Under the pieces are notes generated by a model. It did not search any database. It was not told the DNA's origin and saw only the letters and a list, made by a program, of their open reading frames with translations. From Haemophilus haemolyticus_L (GTDB taxonomy: Bacteria > Pseudomonadota > Gammaproteobacteria > Enterobacterales > Pasteurellaceae): 64,000 nt of DNA. How positions within the stretch are numbered: position 1 is the first letter of the stretch; every line of letters begins with the position of its first letter. The stretch covers positions 1 through 64,000 of the forward strand of contig NZ_QQGY01000006.1 of the NCBI RefSeq assembly GCF_003490595.1. The letters run 5' to 3'. Position numbers and translations under genes: made by a program. Below are positions 26,993 through 36,202 of this stretch, piece after piece.

Positions 26993-27032
26993 AAAGTGCG
27001 GTGAAAATCTCAAAAATTTTTCACCGCACTTT
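26993..27032 (+). terminator. Inverted USS terminator after the Met-rich peptide gene
   Basis: AAAGTGCGGTGAAAA (26993-27007) pairs with TTTTCACCGCACTTT (27018-27032), 13 bases past the stop. The following 27033-27271 holds no gene I can support; an imperfect hairpin at 27229-27259 (CCAAATT/AATTTGG arms) may terminate vapC. Confidence 0.8.
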
Positions 27033-27271
27033 CAATACCAACAGAACACAGACAGTCTATTTTATCTACCGTAATAATCTCTACCCCTGTATTCACTAAA
27101 TCGTCAATATCTTATAAAAACAGAATATTTGGACGTATAAAACACCTTAAAACGAGAACCTTTTTAGAATAAGGAATACCTAGAAATCTTATTTTTAAGC
27201 TAAGAAGGGAGAAATGAAACAAAAGCGACCAAATTCTGTAAAACTTTTGCAAAATTTGGCTGTTTGGCAAG

Positions 27272-27664
27272 TTAAACACTATGCCAATTTTCTAAAATCA
27301 AGTTGGGGACAAACTCAAAGGCTTTATCACTCGTGACTAAAACACATTCATTGGCTAAAGCGTGAGCTGCAATCATCTGATCTTGTACTCCCATTACTTT
27401 GCCTTCTTTTTCCATTTCAGCTCGCAATGTTCCATAAATTTCAGCGGTTTTAGTATCCCATTCTAAAATAGAAATCGCAGATAAAAATGCATCTAGAAAC
27501 TGTGAAAGTTGCAGATTATTACGCTTTGCTACACCATAAAATAATTCAGCGGCGGTAACAGAAGAAATACAGAGAATTTCAGGATTAAGCAACCTTAATC
27601 GTTCTATCACAGAAGGCACTTTACGGAAAAAATAACTCACAGTATTCGTATCTAACATATACAT
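27272..27664 (-). CDS. vapC: PIN-domain toxin VapC
   Basis: 130-residue PIN-domain endoribonuclease, the toxin of a type II toxin-antitoxin pair. The acidic residues are visible in MLDTNTVSYFF (Asp5), TAAELFYGV (Glu near 42) and GVQDQMIAAHA (Asp near 99) with VTSDKAF. It closely resembles H. influenzae VapC1. Its ATG directly follows the vapB TAA with no gap, indicating coupled translation. Confidence 0.93.
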   Translation of the reverse strand: MYMLDTNTVSYFFRKVPSVIERLRLLNPEILCISSVTAAELFYGVAKRNNLQLSQFLDAFLSAISILEWDTKTAEIYGTLRAEMEKEGKVMGVQDQMIAAHALANECVLVTSDKAFEFVPNLILENWHSV

Positions 27665-27925
27665 TTAAAAGCCCTCAAAAGGATCTCGAGTTGCCACTTC
27701 TTGCTTACATTCTTTTTCTGATAAAAAATCTTCATCACATTGAATTGTAGGTAACAATTCGAAGACTTTCTGCCAATTTTGCTGGCTACGAGAACGAGTT
27801 GAAAGCGTAATATCGCCATTTTCTTCTTTGAAAACATAAATTTGAGTGGCGTCAAACTCAAATTCCACAGGTAAACGAACGGCTTGATTGCGACCATTTC
27901 TAAATAAACGTGCGATTTTTTCCAT
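27665..27925 (-). CDS. vapB: Antitoxin VapB
   Basis: 86-residue antitoxin with an N-terminal AbrB/SpoVT-type DNA-binding fold (ARLFRNGRNQAVRLPVEFEF) and a C-terminal toxin-binding tail ending DPFEGF. A strong AAGGAGGAG site precedes the start. VapB-VapC complexes usually repress their own promoter. Candidate binding repeats (two TATATGC copies 12 bp apart) lie just upstream at 27942-27960. Confidence 0.92.
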   Translation of the reverse strand: MEKIARLFRNGRNQAVRLPVEFEFDATQIYVFKEENGDITLSTRSRSQQNWQKVFELLPTIQCDEDFLSEKECKQEVATRDPFEGF

Positions 27926-27941
27926 TATGCTCCTCCTTAAA

Positions 27942-27960
27942 TATATGCTTTAGTATATGC
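27942..27960 (-). promoter_or_regulatory. Candidate VapBC operator
   Basis: Two copies of TATATGC (27942-27948 and 27954-27960) lie 12 bp apart, 17 bases upstream of the vapB start. Position and repeat structure suggest an autoregulatory site; there is no direct proof. Confidence 0.35.
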
Positions 27961-28007
27961 CAAAACACTAGTCTGAACAAACACGATTAAATTTAACCGC
28001 ACTTTAG

Positions 28008-29483
28008 TTACATCACCACCACATCAAACTGTTCTTGGTTATAAAACTGTTCTGTTTTTACTTTTACTCGTTTTCCAATAAACATTTCCACTTCTGGCAG
28101 CAAACCGTGAGATTCTTCATTAATAAGATATTCGGAAACCGCTGGCGAGGCATAAACAACAAATTGTTCGCTACTGAATAAATGATACACCCGAATAATT
28201 TCACGCATAATTTCATAGCAAACTGTCTCGACAGTTTTCACTCGCCCGCGCCCGTGACAAGTTGGGCATTCATCGCATAGCACATGCTCAAGGCTTTCTC
28301 GAGTTCTCTTACGAGTCATTTCCACAAGACCTAATTGCGTAAAGCCATTCACATTGGTTTTCACACGATCTTTAGAAAGCGCATCACATAAAGATTCCAA
28401 CACTCGATTGCGGTGTTCATCTGTTTGCATATCAATGAAATCAATAATGATTATGCCACCAAGATTACGTAATTGTAGTTGCTGTGCGATAGCTTTTGTC
28501 GCTTCAATATTGGTATTGAAGATGGTTTCTTCTAGATTACGATGCCCCACAAATGCGCCTGTATTAATATCAATGGTGGTCATGGCTTCCGTTTGCTCGA
28601 TAATCAAATAGCCACCCGATTTGAGATTAACACGTTTATCTAGCGCTGTTTGGATCGCATTTTCAACCCCATACACATCAAAGATAGGTTGATTGCCAGA
28701 ATAAAGAACAAGTTTATCGCTTAGTTCAGGCATAAATTCATCGGTAAACTCTTTCACTTCGCCAAAGCAAAGTTTAGAGTCAATACGAATTTTTTCTAAG
28801 TTCGTGCCGATAAAATCACGTAAAATACGTTGAGGAAGCGCTGGCTCACCGTAGATTTTTGATTTGGTTGGATATTTAGATTTACGTTCTAAGACTTTAC
28901 GCCATAAGCGTTTTAAAAATTCAGCATCTTGACGTAATTCTTCTTCGCTTGCCCCTTCTGTGGCGGTACGAATAATAAAACCACCGAGTTCATCACAAAA
29001 AGGTTCAACCAATGCTTTTAAACGGGCACGTTCTTCTTCGCTTTCAATGCGTTGTGAAACGCCTACGTGGCTATTTTCTGGCATAAAAACAAGATGACGT
29101 GATGGCAATGTGATGTCTGTTGTTAAACGTGCACCTTTTGTACCAAGCGGATCTTTCACCACTTGTACAACAATATCCTGCCCTTCGCGTACTAATTCCG
29201 AAATACTCTTAACTTTAAATTGCTTTTGTTCATTTTCATCTACACATTCCGTGTGGGATACAATGTCAGCAGCGTGTAAAAAAGCCGCTTTTTCCAAACC
29301 AATATCAACAAAAGCAGACTGCATACCAGGCAACACTCGAGTCACACGACCTTTATAGATATTTCCGACAATTCCTCGTTTGCCTTGGCGTTCAATATGC
29401 ACTTCGCGCAACATTCCTGTTTCTACTAGCGCAATGCGTGTTTCGTTAGGCGTTACGTTCATCAATAACTCGACAGCATCCAT
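28008..29483 (-). CDS. rng: Ribonuclease G
   Basis: 491-residue RNase E/G-family endoribonuclease involved in 16S rRNA 5' maturation and mRNA turnover. It has the N-terminal S1 domain (IVGNIYKGRVTRVLPGMQSAFVDIG), the catalytic DINTGAFVG and IIDFIDMQ aspartates, and a zinc-link pair in CDECPTCHGRG near residue 405. It lacks the long RNase E C-terminal scaffold, as expected for RNase G. It is divergent from putP. Confidence 0.95.
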   Translation of the reverse strand: MDAVELLMNVTPNETRIALVETGMLREVHIERQGKRGIVGNIYKGRVTRVLPGMQSAFVDIGLEKAAFLHAADIVSHTECVDENEQKQFKVKSISELVREGQDIVVQVVKDPLGTKGARLTTDITLPSRHLVFMPENSHVGVSQRIESEEERARLKALVEPFCDELGGFIIRTATEGASEEELRQDAEFLKRLWRKVLERKSKYPTKSKIYGEPALPQRILRDFIGTNLEKIRIDSKLCFGEVKEFTDEFMPELSDKLVLYSGNQPIFDVYGVENAIQTALDKRVNLKSGGYLIIEQTEAMTTIDINTGAFVGHRNLEETIFNTNIEATKAIAQQLQLRNLGGIIIIDFIDMQTDEHRNRVLESLCDALSKDRVKTNVNGFTQLGLVEMTRKRTRESLEHVLCDECPTCHGRGRVKTVETVCYEIMREIIRVYHLFSSEQFVVYASPAVSEYLINEESHGLLPEVEMFIGKRVKVKTEQFYNQEQFDVVVM

Positions 29484-29597
29484 TTTATATTCCTAATTTC
29501 TTAAATTTCATCAAATATTTAGTCTAAATAGAATAATAGCCCGAAATAAGGTAAAATGCACCCTTTCTGAAATTTTAACCCATTTTGGACTTATATA

Positions 29598-31112
29598 ATG
29601 TTTGGATTCGACCCAACTCTTATTACTTTTACTATTTATATTTTCGGGATGTTGCTGATTGGCGTACTCGCCTATTATTACACGAATAATTTATCAGATT
29701 ACATTCTCGGTGGACGTCGTTTAGGCAGCTTTGTCACTGCAATGTCTGCAGGTGCGTCAGATATGTCTGGTTGGCTTTTAATGGGCTTGCCTGGTGCAGT
29801 ATATTTATCAGGCTTAGTTGAAGGCTGGATTGCTATTGGTTTAACTATCGGTGCTTATTTTAACTGGCTTTTAGTGGCTGGTCGTTTGCGTGTTTATACA
29901 GAATTAAATAATAATGCACTCACTCTCCCAGAATATTTTCACAATCGTTTTGGTTCATCACACAAATTATTAAAACTTGTTTCTGCTACGATTATTTTAG
30001 TGTTTTTTACTATTTATTGTGCTTCGGGTGTCGTGGCAGGTGCAAAATTATTCCAAAATATATTTTCTGTGGAATATTCCACCGCACTTTGGTACGGCGC
30101 AGCGGCAACCATTGCTTACACGTTCATCGGAGGTTTCCTCGCGGTAAGCTGGACAGATACCATTCAAGCCACATTAATGATTTTTGCATTAATTTTAACC
30201 CCTGTTTTTGTGTTATTAAGTTTCACTGATACCGCTCAATTTTCCGCGGTATTAGCGCAAGCTGAAGCGGCTGCCAATAAAGATTTTACTGATTTATTTA
30301 CTGCCACTACGCCACTTGGTCTATTAAGCCTTGCGGCTTGGGGATTGGGGTATTTTGGGCAGCCACATATTTTAGCGCGCTTTATGGCGGCTTATTCTGT
30401 CAAATCACTTATCAAAGCTCGCCGCATTAGTATGACATGGATGGTGCTTTGCTTGGGTGGTGCAATTGGTATTGGTTTCTTCGCAATTCCTTATTTCTTT
30501 GCCAATCCAAATATTGCAGGCACAGTCAATAATGAACCAGAGCAAGTGTTTATTGAACTCGCTAAACTTTTGTTTAATCCTTGGATCGCGGGCATATTAC
30601 TTTCCGCTATTTTAGCTGCAGTAATGAGCACATTAAGTGCGCAATTGTTAATTTCTTCTAGCTCAATTACAGAAGATTTCTACAAAGGTTTTATTCGCCC
30701 TAAGGCTTCAGAAAAAGAACTCGTATGGCTTGGAAGAATTATGGTGTTGGTTATTGCCGCACTTGCTATCTGGATTGCACAAGATGAAAACAGCAAAGTA
30801 TTAAAACTTGTCGAATTCGCTTGGGCGGGGTTTGGTAGTGCATTTGGCCCTGTTGTACTTTTCTCTCTTTTCTGGAAACGAATGACATCATCGGGTGCAA
30901 TGGCGGGTATGCTTGTAGGTGCAGTGACAGTATTTGCTTGGAAAGAAGTTGTTCCAGCTGATACCGATTGGTTTAAAGTATATGAAATGATCCCAGGCTT
31001 TGCTTTCGCCAGCCTTGCAATTATTGTTATTTCATTACTTTCCAATAAACCAGAACAAGATATTCTTAATACCTTTGATAAAGCAGAAAAGGCTTATAAG
31101 GAAGCAAAATGA
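29598..31112 (+). CDS. putP: Sodium/proline symporter
   Basis: 504-residue member of the solute:sodium symporter family with about 13 transmembrane helices. Signatures include YILGGRRLGSFVTAMSAGAS near the N-terminus, GGFLAVSWTDTIQ and AAVMSTLSAQLLISSSS (sodium-site Ser/Thr). Imports proline with Na+. The end overlaps cmoB by four bases (ATGA). Confidence 0.94.
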   Translation: MFGFDPTLITFTIYIFGMLLIGVLAYYYTNNLSDYILGGRRLGSFVTAMSAGASDMSGWLLMGLPGAVYLSGLVEGWIAIGLTIGAYFNWLLVAGRLRVYTELNNNALTLPEYFHNRFGSSHKLLKLVSATIILVFFTIYCASGVVAGAKLFQNIFSVEYSTALWYGAAATIAYTFIGGFLAVSWTDTIQATLMIFALILTPVFVLLSFTDTAQFSAVLAQAEAAANKDFTDLFTATTPLGLLSLAAWGLGYFGQPHILARFMAAYSVKSLIKARRISMTWMVLCLGGAIGIGFFAIPYFFANPNIAGTVNNEPEQVFIELAKLLFNPWIAGILLSAILAAVMSTLSAQLLISSSSITEDFYKGFIRPKASEKELVWLGRIMVLVIAALAIWIAQDENSKVLKLVEFAWAGFGSAFGPVVLFSLFWKRMTSSGAMAGMLVGAVTVFAWKEVVPADTDWFKVYEMIPGFAFASLAIIVISLLSNKPEQDILNTFDKAEKAYKEAK

Positions 31113-32074
31113 TCGACTTTCGCCCTTTTTATCAACAAATTGCTACTACAAATTTATCGGACTGGTTAGAAACCTTACCACTCCAATTGAAAGAATGGGA
31201 AACTCAAACTCATGGCGATTATGCGAAATGGAGCAAAATTGTTGATTTTTTGCCTGATTTACATGCTGATGAAATCGATCTAAAAAGTGCAGTGAAATCT
31301 GACCGCACTTCTCCCCTTTCAGAAGGTGAAAAACAACGAATTATCCATCATTTAAAACAATTAATGCCGTGGCGAAAAGGGCCTTATCATCTTTTCGGTA
31401 TTCATATTGATTGTGAATGGCGTTCAGATTTTAAATGGGATCGTGTTCTTCCTCATTTGGCGCCACTGCAAGGCCGCACTATTTTAGATGTGGGCTGTGG
31501 CAGCGGTTATCATATGTGGAGAATGGTAGGCGAAGGCGCAAAAATGGTGGTCGGGATTGATCCTACCGAGCTTTTCCTTTGCCAATTTGAAGCCGTACGC
31601 AAACTGCTTAATAATGATCGTCGAGCAAATCTTATCCCGCTTGGTATTGAGCAAATGCAACCATTAGCGGCATTTGACACTGTATTTTCAATGGGCGTAC
31701 TCTATCATCGTAAATCCCCATTAGATCATTTAAGCCAGTTGAAAAATCAATTGGTAAAAGGTGGTGAATTGGTATTAGAAACGTTAGTGGTGGATGGCGA
31801 TGTAAATACTGTGTTTGTACCAGCAGATCGCTATGCGAAAATGAAAAATGTTTATTTTATCCCCTCTGTCGCCGCACTAATTAACTGGCTAGAAAAAGTT
31901 GGCTTTACCAACGTACGTTGTGTGGATGTAGCGACAACCACATTAGAGGAACAGCGTAAAACTGATTGGTTGGAAAATGAAAGTCTAATTGATTTCTTAG
32001 ATCCAAATGATCAAAGTAAAACCATTGAAGGTTATCAAGCACCGAAAAGAGCGGTAATTTTAGCGAACAAATAA
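31109..32074 (+). CDS. cmoB: tRNA uridine-34 carboxymethyltransferase
   Basis: 321-residue CmoB, which uses carboxy-S-adenosylmethionine to make 5-carboxymethoxyuridine at tRNA position 34. The nucleotide-binding motif LDVGCGSGYHMWRM lies near residue 125, with PWRKGPYHLFG before it and FSMGVLYHRKSPL after. Its partner cmoA is not adjacent. It overlaps putP by four bases and ends at a strong terminator. Confidence 0.95.
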   Translation: MIDFRPFYQQIATTNLSDWLETLPLQLKEWETQTHGDYAKWSKIVDFLPDLHADEIDLKSAVKSDRTSPLSEGEKQRIIHHLKQLMPWRKGPYHLFGIHIDCEWRSDFKWDRVLPHLAPLQGRTILDVGCGSGYHMWRMVGEGAKMVVGIDPTELFLCQFEAVRKLLNNDRRANLIPLGIEQMQPLAAFDTVFSMGVLYHRKSPLDHLSQLKNQLVKGGELVLETLVVDGDVNTVFVPADRYAKMKNVYFIPSVAALINWLEKVGFTNVRCVDVATTTLEEQRKTDWLENESLIDFLDPNDQSKTIEGYQAPKRAVILANK

Positions 32075-32096
32075 AAAGGGAAATTATTCCCTTTTT
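32073..32096 (+). terminator. Terminator after cmoB
   Basis: AAAAAGGGAA pairs with TTCCCTTTTT across a 4-base loop, overlapping the cmoB stop; the U-run makes it a plus-strand terminator and the A-run allows use by cdd. Confidence 0.85.
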
Positions 32097-32122
32097 TATT
32101 TTCCATCAAGAATCTTTCATAC

Positions 32123-33001
32123 TTACAATGAATGATACTCTAATTTCACCGATGTTAATGTAGAGAGTAGCGCTTCTGCCATCGTTTTATGGCTTAGTTT
32201 TAATGCTTTTTCAGCCATCACAATTCGCTCAATATCACTCAATTTTTTATCATTTAAATACGCAAAATTAAGTGCAGTTTGTAACGCTGGCAAACTCGGA
32301 TTAAATGCGGCATTTTCTGCATAACGTCCTATCACCACATCACCATTTTTAAATAAAATCGCAATGCCATGCGGGCTATTTGAATAAGGACAATGAGATT
32401 GATTTGCCGCCAAGATAGCTTGGTTAATCAAATCATCTTGGTGATCAGCCACTAAATCATGATTTTCTTCCGCTAAAAGATGCGTCGCAATATCGAGATC
32501 TTTCGGTCCAAAAGCATCTGGTAAATAAGAATGTAATGGATTATTTTGGCTATGCGGCAAATGAATTGAAATTTTTTCAGCACCGTGCAATTCATTCATA
32601 AATTGACGACAATGTCCGCACGGCGTGTAATTGACCACCATATCTGAAATACGACGTTCATTACGCAACCATGCGTGAGAAATTGCGCTTTGCTCTGCAT
32701 GAATCGTCTGCTGAATGGCTGAATTAGAAAATTCTTGATTCGCACCAAAATAAAAATCACCTTGTTCACCAATAGCAATGGCCCCCACATTAAAATGAGA
32801 AATAGCGGTATGGCTATAACTCGCCGCAATCGGCAACAAATGCATAGCTAATTTTAATGGTGTAAGTTCAAAATCACGACAAAGCTGCTCCACTTGGGAA
32901 CGATTTAAAAAGCCAGCCCAATTTTGCAAACGAATTTCATCAACAATCGCTTGATTGAGTGCATCATCTTGTGGCAATGCGTGCTTAATAAGTTCTTGCA
33001 T
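32123..33001 (-). CDS. cdd: Cytidine deaminase
   Basis: 292-residue, E. coli-type dimeric cytidine deaminase of pyrimidine salvage. The zinc site is visible as HAEQSAISHAW (His and catalytic Glu, near residue 100) and TPCGHCRQFMNEL (two zinc cysteines). The C-terminal half is the degenerate second deaminase domain (HCPYSNSPHGIAI). It is convergent with cmoB and divergent from the Dps-like gene. Confidence 0.95.
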   Translation of the reverse strand: MQELIKHALPQDDALNQAIVDEIRLQNWAGFLNRSQVEQLCRDFELTPLKLAMHLLPIAASYSHTAISHFNVGAIAIGEQGDFYFGANQEFSNSAIQQTIHAEQSAISHAWLRNERRISDMVVNYTPCGHCRQFMNELHGAEKISIHLPHSQNNPLHSYLPDAFGPKDLDIATHLLAEENHDLVADHQDDLINQAILAANQSHCPYSNSPHGIAILFKNGDVVIGRYAENAAFNPSLPALQTALNFAYLNDKKLSDIERIVMAEKALKLSHKTMAEALLSTLTSVKLEYHSL

Positions 33002-33094
33002 AAGACATCCTTAAAATATTAAAAATTATAACCGCACTTATTAAAGCAAAATTTACTGTTATCCGCGACCTTTTACTAAAGTATTCCTTATAAC

Positions 33095-33110
33095 TGTGAT
33101 CTCGATCATT
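33095..33110. promoter_or_regulatory. CRP-like site between cdd and the Dps-like gene
   Basis: TGTGA-TCTCGA-TCATT matches the CRP consensus at 8 of 10 core bases. It lies 94 bases upstream of cdd and could serve cdd or the divergent Dps-like gene. An imperfect CTATCAAT/ATTGAATAG dyad downstream could be an OxyR-type site but is too degenerate to call. Confidence 0.35.
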
Positions 33111-33270
33111 TATTTTGATAGCTTAAATTTATTACAATTTATTAACATATAGTTGCAGACTATCAATTTTATTGAATAGAACAATTTCACAGCAAATTCT
33201 AGAAACGTATAATACCCATATCAAAGGCAGGGCATTAGCTCAATTATTCAACTAGAAAAAGGAAATTATT

Positions 33271-33753
33271 ATGTCAAAAACATCTATCGGATTAGACAAA
33301 GTTCAATCAGCAGAATTAGCCAATAAACTTAACGAATTACTTGCAACCTACCAAGTATTCTATACTAATGTACGTGGTTACCACTGGAACATTAAAGGTG
33401 TGAATTTCTTTGCATTACACGCAAAATTTGAAGAAATCTACACAGATTTAATCACCAAAGTTGATGAAGTGGCTGAACGTATTTTAACTTTAGGTTACAC
33501 ACCAGATAACGCATATAGCCAATACTTAAAAGTATCTCGTATTAAAGAAGATATCGCAGTAAGCGGCGCACAAGAATGTTTATCAGGCACATTACAAGGC
33601 TTAAAAACATTACTCGACCAACAACGTGAAATTCTTGCTCTTGCAGGCGATGCTGGTGACGAAGGTACTGCATCACAAATGAGTGACTACATTAAAGAAC
33701 AAGAAAAATTGGTGTGGATGTTCCAAGCAGCTTGCCAAACTTGCCATGCTTAA
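33271..33753 (+). CDS. dps: Dps-family ferritin-like protein
   Basis: 160-residue DNA-protection/mini-ferritin protein. The ferroxidase ligands are in VRGYHWNIKGVNFFALHAKFE-type sequence (His near 44, Asp/Glu in KFEEIYTD) and TKVDEVAERIL. These dodecameric proteins oxidise iron with peroxide and protect DNA. AAGGAAA precedes the ATG at 33271. A dyad hairpin at 33827-33863 may terminate it. Confidence 0.93.
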   Translation: MSKTSIGLDKVQSAELANKLNELLATYQVFYTNVRGYHWNIKGVNFFALHAKFEEIYTDLITKVDEVAERILTLGYTPDNAYSQYLKVSRIKEDIAVSGAQECLSGTLQGLKTLLDQQREILALAGDAGDEGTASQMSDYIKEQEKLVWMFQAACQTCHA

Positions 33754-33826
33754 TGGGTAAATTTCAACTCTAACGAAAACTAACCTGCAATCTATCTAAC
33801 TCTAAAAAAGTTAGGCTAAATTAATA

Positions 33827-33863
33827 CAAGGGCCAAGTTCTATATCCCAGAATTTGGTCCTTT
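33827..33863 (+). terminator. Probable terminator after the Dps-like gene
   Basis: An imperfect dyad pairs AAGGGCCAAGTTCT with AGAATTTGGTCCTT around a 7-base loop and is followed by a T-rich stretch, about 75 bases after the stop. Confidence 0.6.
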
Positions 33864-33952
33864 TAATTAAGTAGACTTAATCCAACTTCCTCTCTATTTT
33901 TAACATAAATTAGTTATTTTTCTTAAAACACTTAAAAAAATATTAATTAGGC

Positions 33953-33986
33953 TTGACTTACCTCTCTTGTACTAGTTTAATAGTGC
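33953..33986 (+). promoter_or_regulatory. trpE promoter with TrpR operator
   Basis: TTGACT (33953-33958) and TTTAAT (33976-33981) form a promoter with 17-bp spacing. GTACTAGTTTAATAGTGC (33969-33986) closely matches the TrpR operator, with its GTACTAGTT core, and covers the -10 box. Only about 24 bases separate the -10 from the trpE ATG, too few for a leader peptide and attenuator. Confidence 0.82.
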
Positions 33987-34010
33987 AAAAGTTTCCAAAA
34001 GGATATCAAT

Positions 34011-35561
34011 ATGCAAACTCAAGCCTTTATTGCGGTGACAGCTCAGCCCATTCCTTATTATGCTGACACCACCGCTATTTTTAATACACTTTGCCAGCCT
34101 AATTCGAATTCTCTTCTACTCGACTCTGCCGAAATCGGGAGTAAAAACAGTTTACAAAGTCTTATCTTAGTCAATGCGGCGGTTAAAATAACCTGCTTAG
34201 GTCACAACGTCACATTTAAAGCTTTAAATAAGAATGGAAAACAAGTTTTAAAAGAAATTCATCCAAAATTAACCGCACTTGGAAAAGTAAGTGCGGTCAA
34301 TTTTGAAGAGGAATTTTCTGTACAATTTTCGCCACTTGATAATCAACTAGATGAAGATAGTAAATTACAGTCTGCCACTATTTTTGATGGACTGCGTATT
34401 ATTTCTAGTCTTTATCAACATAGCCAAACGCCTATTTTCTTAGGCGGATTGTTTGCTTACGATCTCGTCGCAAATTTCATTCCAATGGATGGCATTACAT
34501 TACAACATGATGGTATCAACTGCCCTGATTACAGTTTCTATCTTGCCGAACACCTCATTACTATCGACCATCAAAATCAACAAGCGACACTGAAAAGTTT
34601 CTGTTTTGCTCAAGAAGAACAAGTCAATATTGCCAAAACCTCACTTTCTATCGCACAAAAACTAAAAAATATTGATCACGTTCTTTCTATCAAAGCGGCA
34701 AGTGATGAAGTTAAAACAAACTTTGACGATCCTGAATTTACTGGCATTGTGAAAGCCTTAAAACACCATATTAACATTGGTGATGTATTCCAAATTGTAC
34801 CCTCTCGTCGTTTCTCCCTGGCTTGCCCGAATACATTAGCCAGTTACGCTCAACTCAAACAAAATAATCCAAGCCCTTATATGTTCTATATGAACGATGA
34901 AGACTTTATTTTGTTTGGTGCATCGCCAGAAAGTGCGCTGAAATACGCGCCAGAAAATCGTCAGCTAGAAATTTACCCAATCGCAGGTTCACGCCCTCGT
35001 GGTTTTGACGCTCACGGCAGTATCGATCCTGAATTGGATGCTCGTTTAGAACTGGAACTTCGTCTTGATCATAAAGAACAAGCGGAACATTTAATGTTGG
35101 TTGATTTAGCGCGTAACGACATTGCTCGAGTTTGCCAAAGCGGTACGCGTAAAGTGGCAGAATTAATGCAAGTGGATCGCTATTCTCACATCATGCATTT
35201 GGTATCTCGCGTAGTGGGTAAATTACGCCCTGAGTTAGATGCGCTTCACGCCTATCAAGCCTGTATGAATATGGGTACATTAACTGGCGCGCCTAAAATT
35301 AAAGCAATGCAGCTTATTTATCAACTTGAGCGACAAAAACGCCATAGTTACGGTGGTGCGGTGGGTTATCTCACGTCCGATGGACATTTTGATACCTGTA
35401 TCGTGATCCGTTCTGCTTTTGTACAAAATGGAATGGCCCATGTACAAGCGGGTTGCGGCGAAGTGTTGGATTCTGATCCACAAATGGAAGCCGATGAAAC
35501 ACGCCACAAAGCCGCGGCTGTCTTAAAAGCAATTCGTCAAGTTAATACACAAGCAAAATAA
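34011..35561 (+). CDS. trpE: Anthranilate synthase component I
   Basis: 516-residue chorismate-using subunit of anthranilate synthase, the first step of tryptophan synthesis. The catalytic domain shows QIVPSRRF, YMFYMNDEDFILFGASPE, PIAGSRPRG, DLARNDIARVC and GTLTGAPKIKAM. The N-terminus carries the tryptophan-feedback region (LLLDSAEIGSK). Its promoter carries a TrpR operator, and trpG follows 11 bases after the stop. Confidence 0.97.
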   Translation: MQTQAFIAVTAQPIPYYADTTAIFNTLCQPNSNSLLLDSAEIGSKNSLQSLILVNAAVKITCLGHNVTFKALNKNGKQVLKEIHPKLTALGKVSAVNFEEEFSVQFSPLDNQLDEDSKLQSATIFDGLRIISSLYQHSQTPIFLGGLFAYDLVANFIPMDGITLQHDGINCPDYSFYLAEHLITIDHQNQQATLKSFCFAQEEQVNIAKTSLSIAQKLKNIDHVLSIKAASDEVKTNFDDPEFTGIVKALKHHINIGDVFQIVPSRRFSLACPNTLASYAQLKQNNPSPYMFYMNDEDFILFGASPESALKYAPENRQLEIYPIAGSRPRGFDAHGSIDPELDARLELELRLDHKEQAEHLMLVDLARNDIARVCQSGTRKVAELMQVDRYSHIMHLVSRVVGKLRPELDALHAYQACMNMGTLTGAPKIKAMQLIYQLERQKRHSYGGAVGYLTSDGHFDTCIVIRSAFVQNGMAHVQAGCGEVLDSDPQMEADETRHKAAAVLKAIRQVNTQAK

Positions 35562-35572
35562 GGAAGAATTTT

Positions 35573-36154
35573 ATGGCTAATATTTTATTTTTAGATAACT
35601 TCGATTCCTTTACTTACAATCTTGTGGATCAATTCCGTGTGTTGGGTCACAACGTCACAATTTACCGCAATGACTGTGACTTAGAAAAACTGGTGGAAAC
35701 CGCACTCAATACACCAGATACCATTCTTGCACTTTCTCCAGGGCCAGGAACACCATCAAAAGCGGGGATTTTGCTGCCATTAATCGAACGCTTAAAAAAT
35801 CAAGTGCCGATTATTGGAATTTGTTTAGGCCATCAAGCATTGATTCAAGCCTTTGGCGGGAAGATTGTTCACGCTGGCGAAGTATTACATGGTAAAGTAT
35901 CTCGCATTCAACATGATAACCAAGCCATGTTTAAAGATATTGCTAACCCAATGCCTGTTGCGCGTTATCATTCTTTAATGGGACAAGATTTACCAAAAGA
36001 ATTTATTGTCAATGCGGAATATAATGGCATTATCATGGCAATTCGTCATCGTGATTTACCCATTTGCGCATTCCAATTTCACCCTGAAAGTATTTTAACT
36101 GTGCAAGGTTCGCAATTATTACAACAATCCATTGAATGGTTGTTAAATAGATAA
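35573..36154 (+). CDS. trpG: Anthranilate synthase component II (glutamine amidotransferase)
   Basis: 193-residue class I glutamine amidotransferase that supplies ammonia to TrpE. Catalytic Cys is in GICLGHQAL (near residue 84), with the His-x-Glu pair in FQFHPESILT near residue 170 and the oxyanion motif LSPGPGTP. It is a stand-alone TrpG, not fused to TrpD as in E. coli. Confidence 0.96.
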   Translation: MANILFLDNFDSFTYNLVDQFRVLGHNVTIYRNDCDLEKLVETALNTPDTILALSPGPGTPSKAGILLPLIERLKNQVPIIGICLGHQALIQAFGGKIVHAGEVLHGKVSRIQHDNQAMFKDIANPMPVARYHSLMGQDLPKEFIVNAEYNGIIMAIRHRDLPICAFQFHPESILTVQGSQLLQQSIEWLLNR

Positions 36155-36162
36155 GACATCAA

Positions 36163-36190
36163 AAAGTGCGGTGATTTTTAACCGCACTTT
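36163..36190 (+). terminator. Inverted USS hairpin between trpG and the tautomerase gene
   Basis: AAAGTGCGGT (36163-36172) pairs with ACCGCACTTT (36181-36190). It lies inside the trp cluster, immediately before the AAAGGAG of the next gene, so it may be a partial terminator or processing site. Confidence 0.55.
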
Positions 36191-36202
36191 AAAGGAGAAA
36201 AA

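Noticed and set aside
27040..27270. Short open stretch reading DIDDLVNTGVEIITVDKID on the minus strand, possible remnant of a gene
   Set aside because: It is bounded immediately by stop codons, has no start or ribosome site, and the resemblance to known motifs is too weak to name.
33111..33190. OxyR site upstream of the Dps-like gene
   Set aside because: The dyads there (GATAG...CTATC and CTATCAAT/ATTGAATAG) are imperfect or too widely spaced to match the OxyR pattern with confidence.
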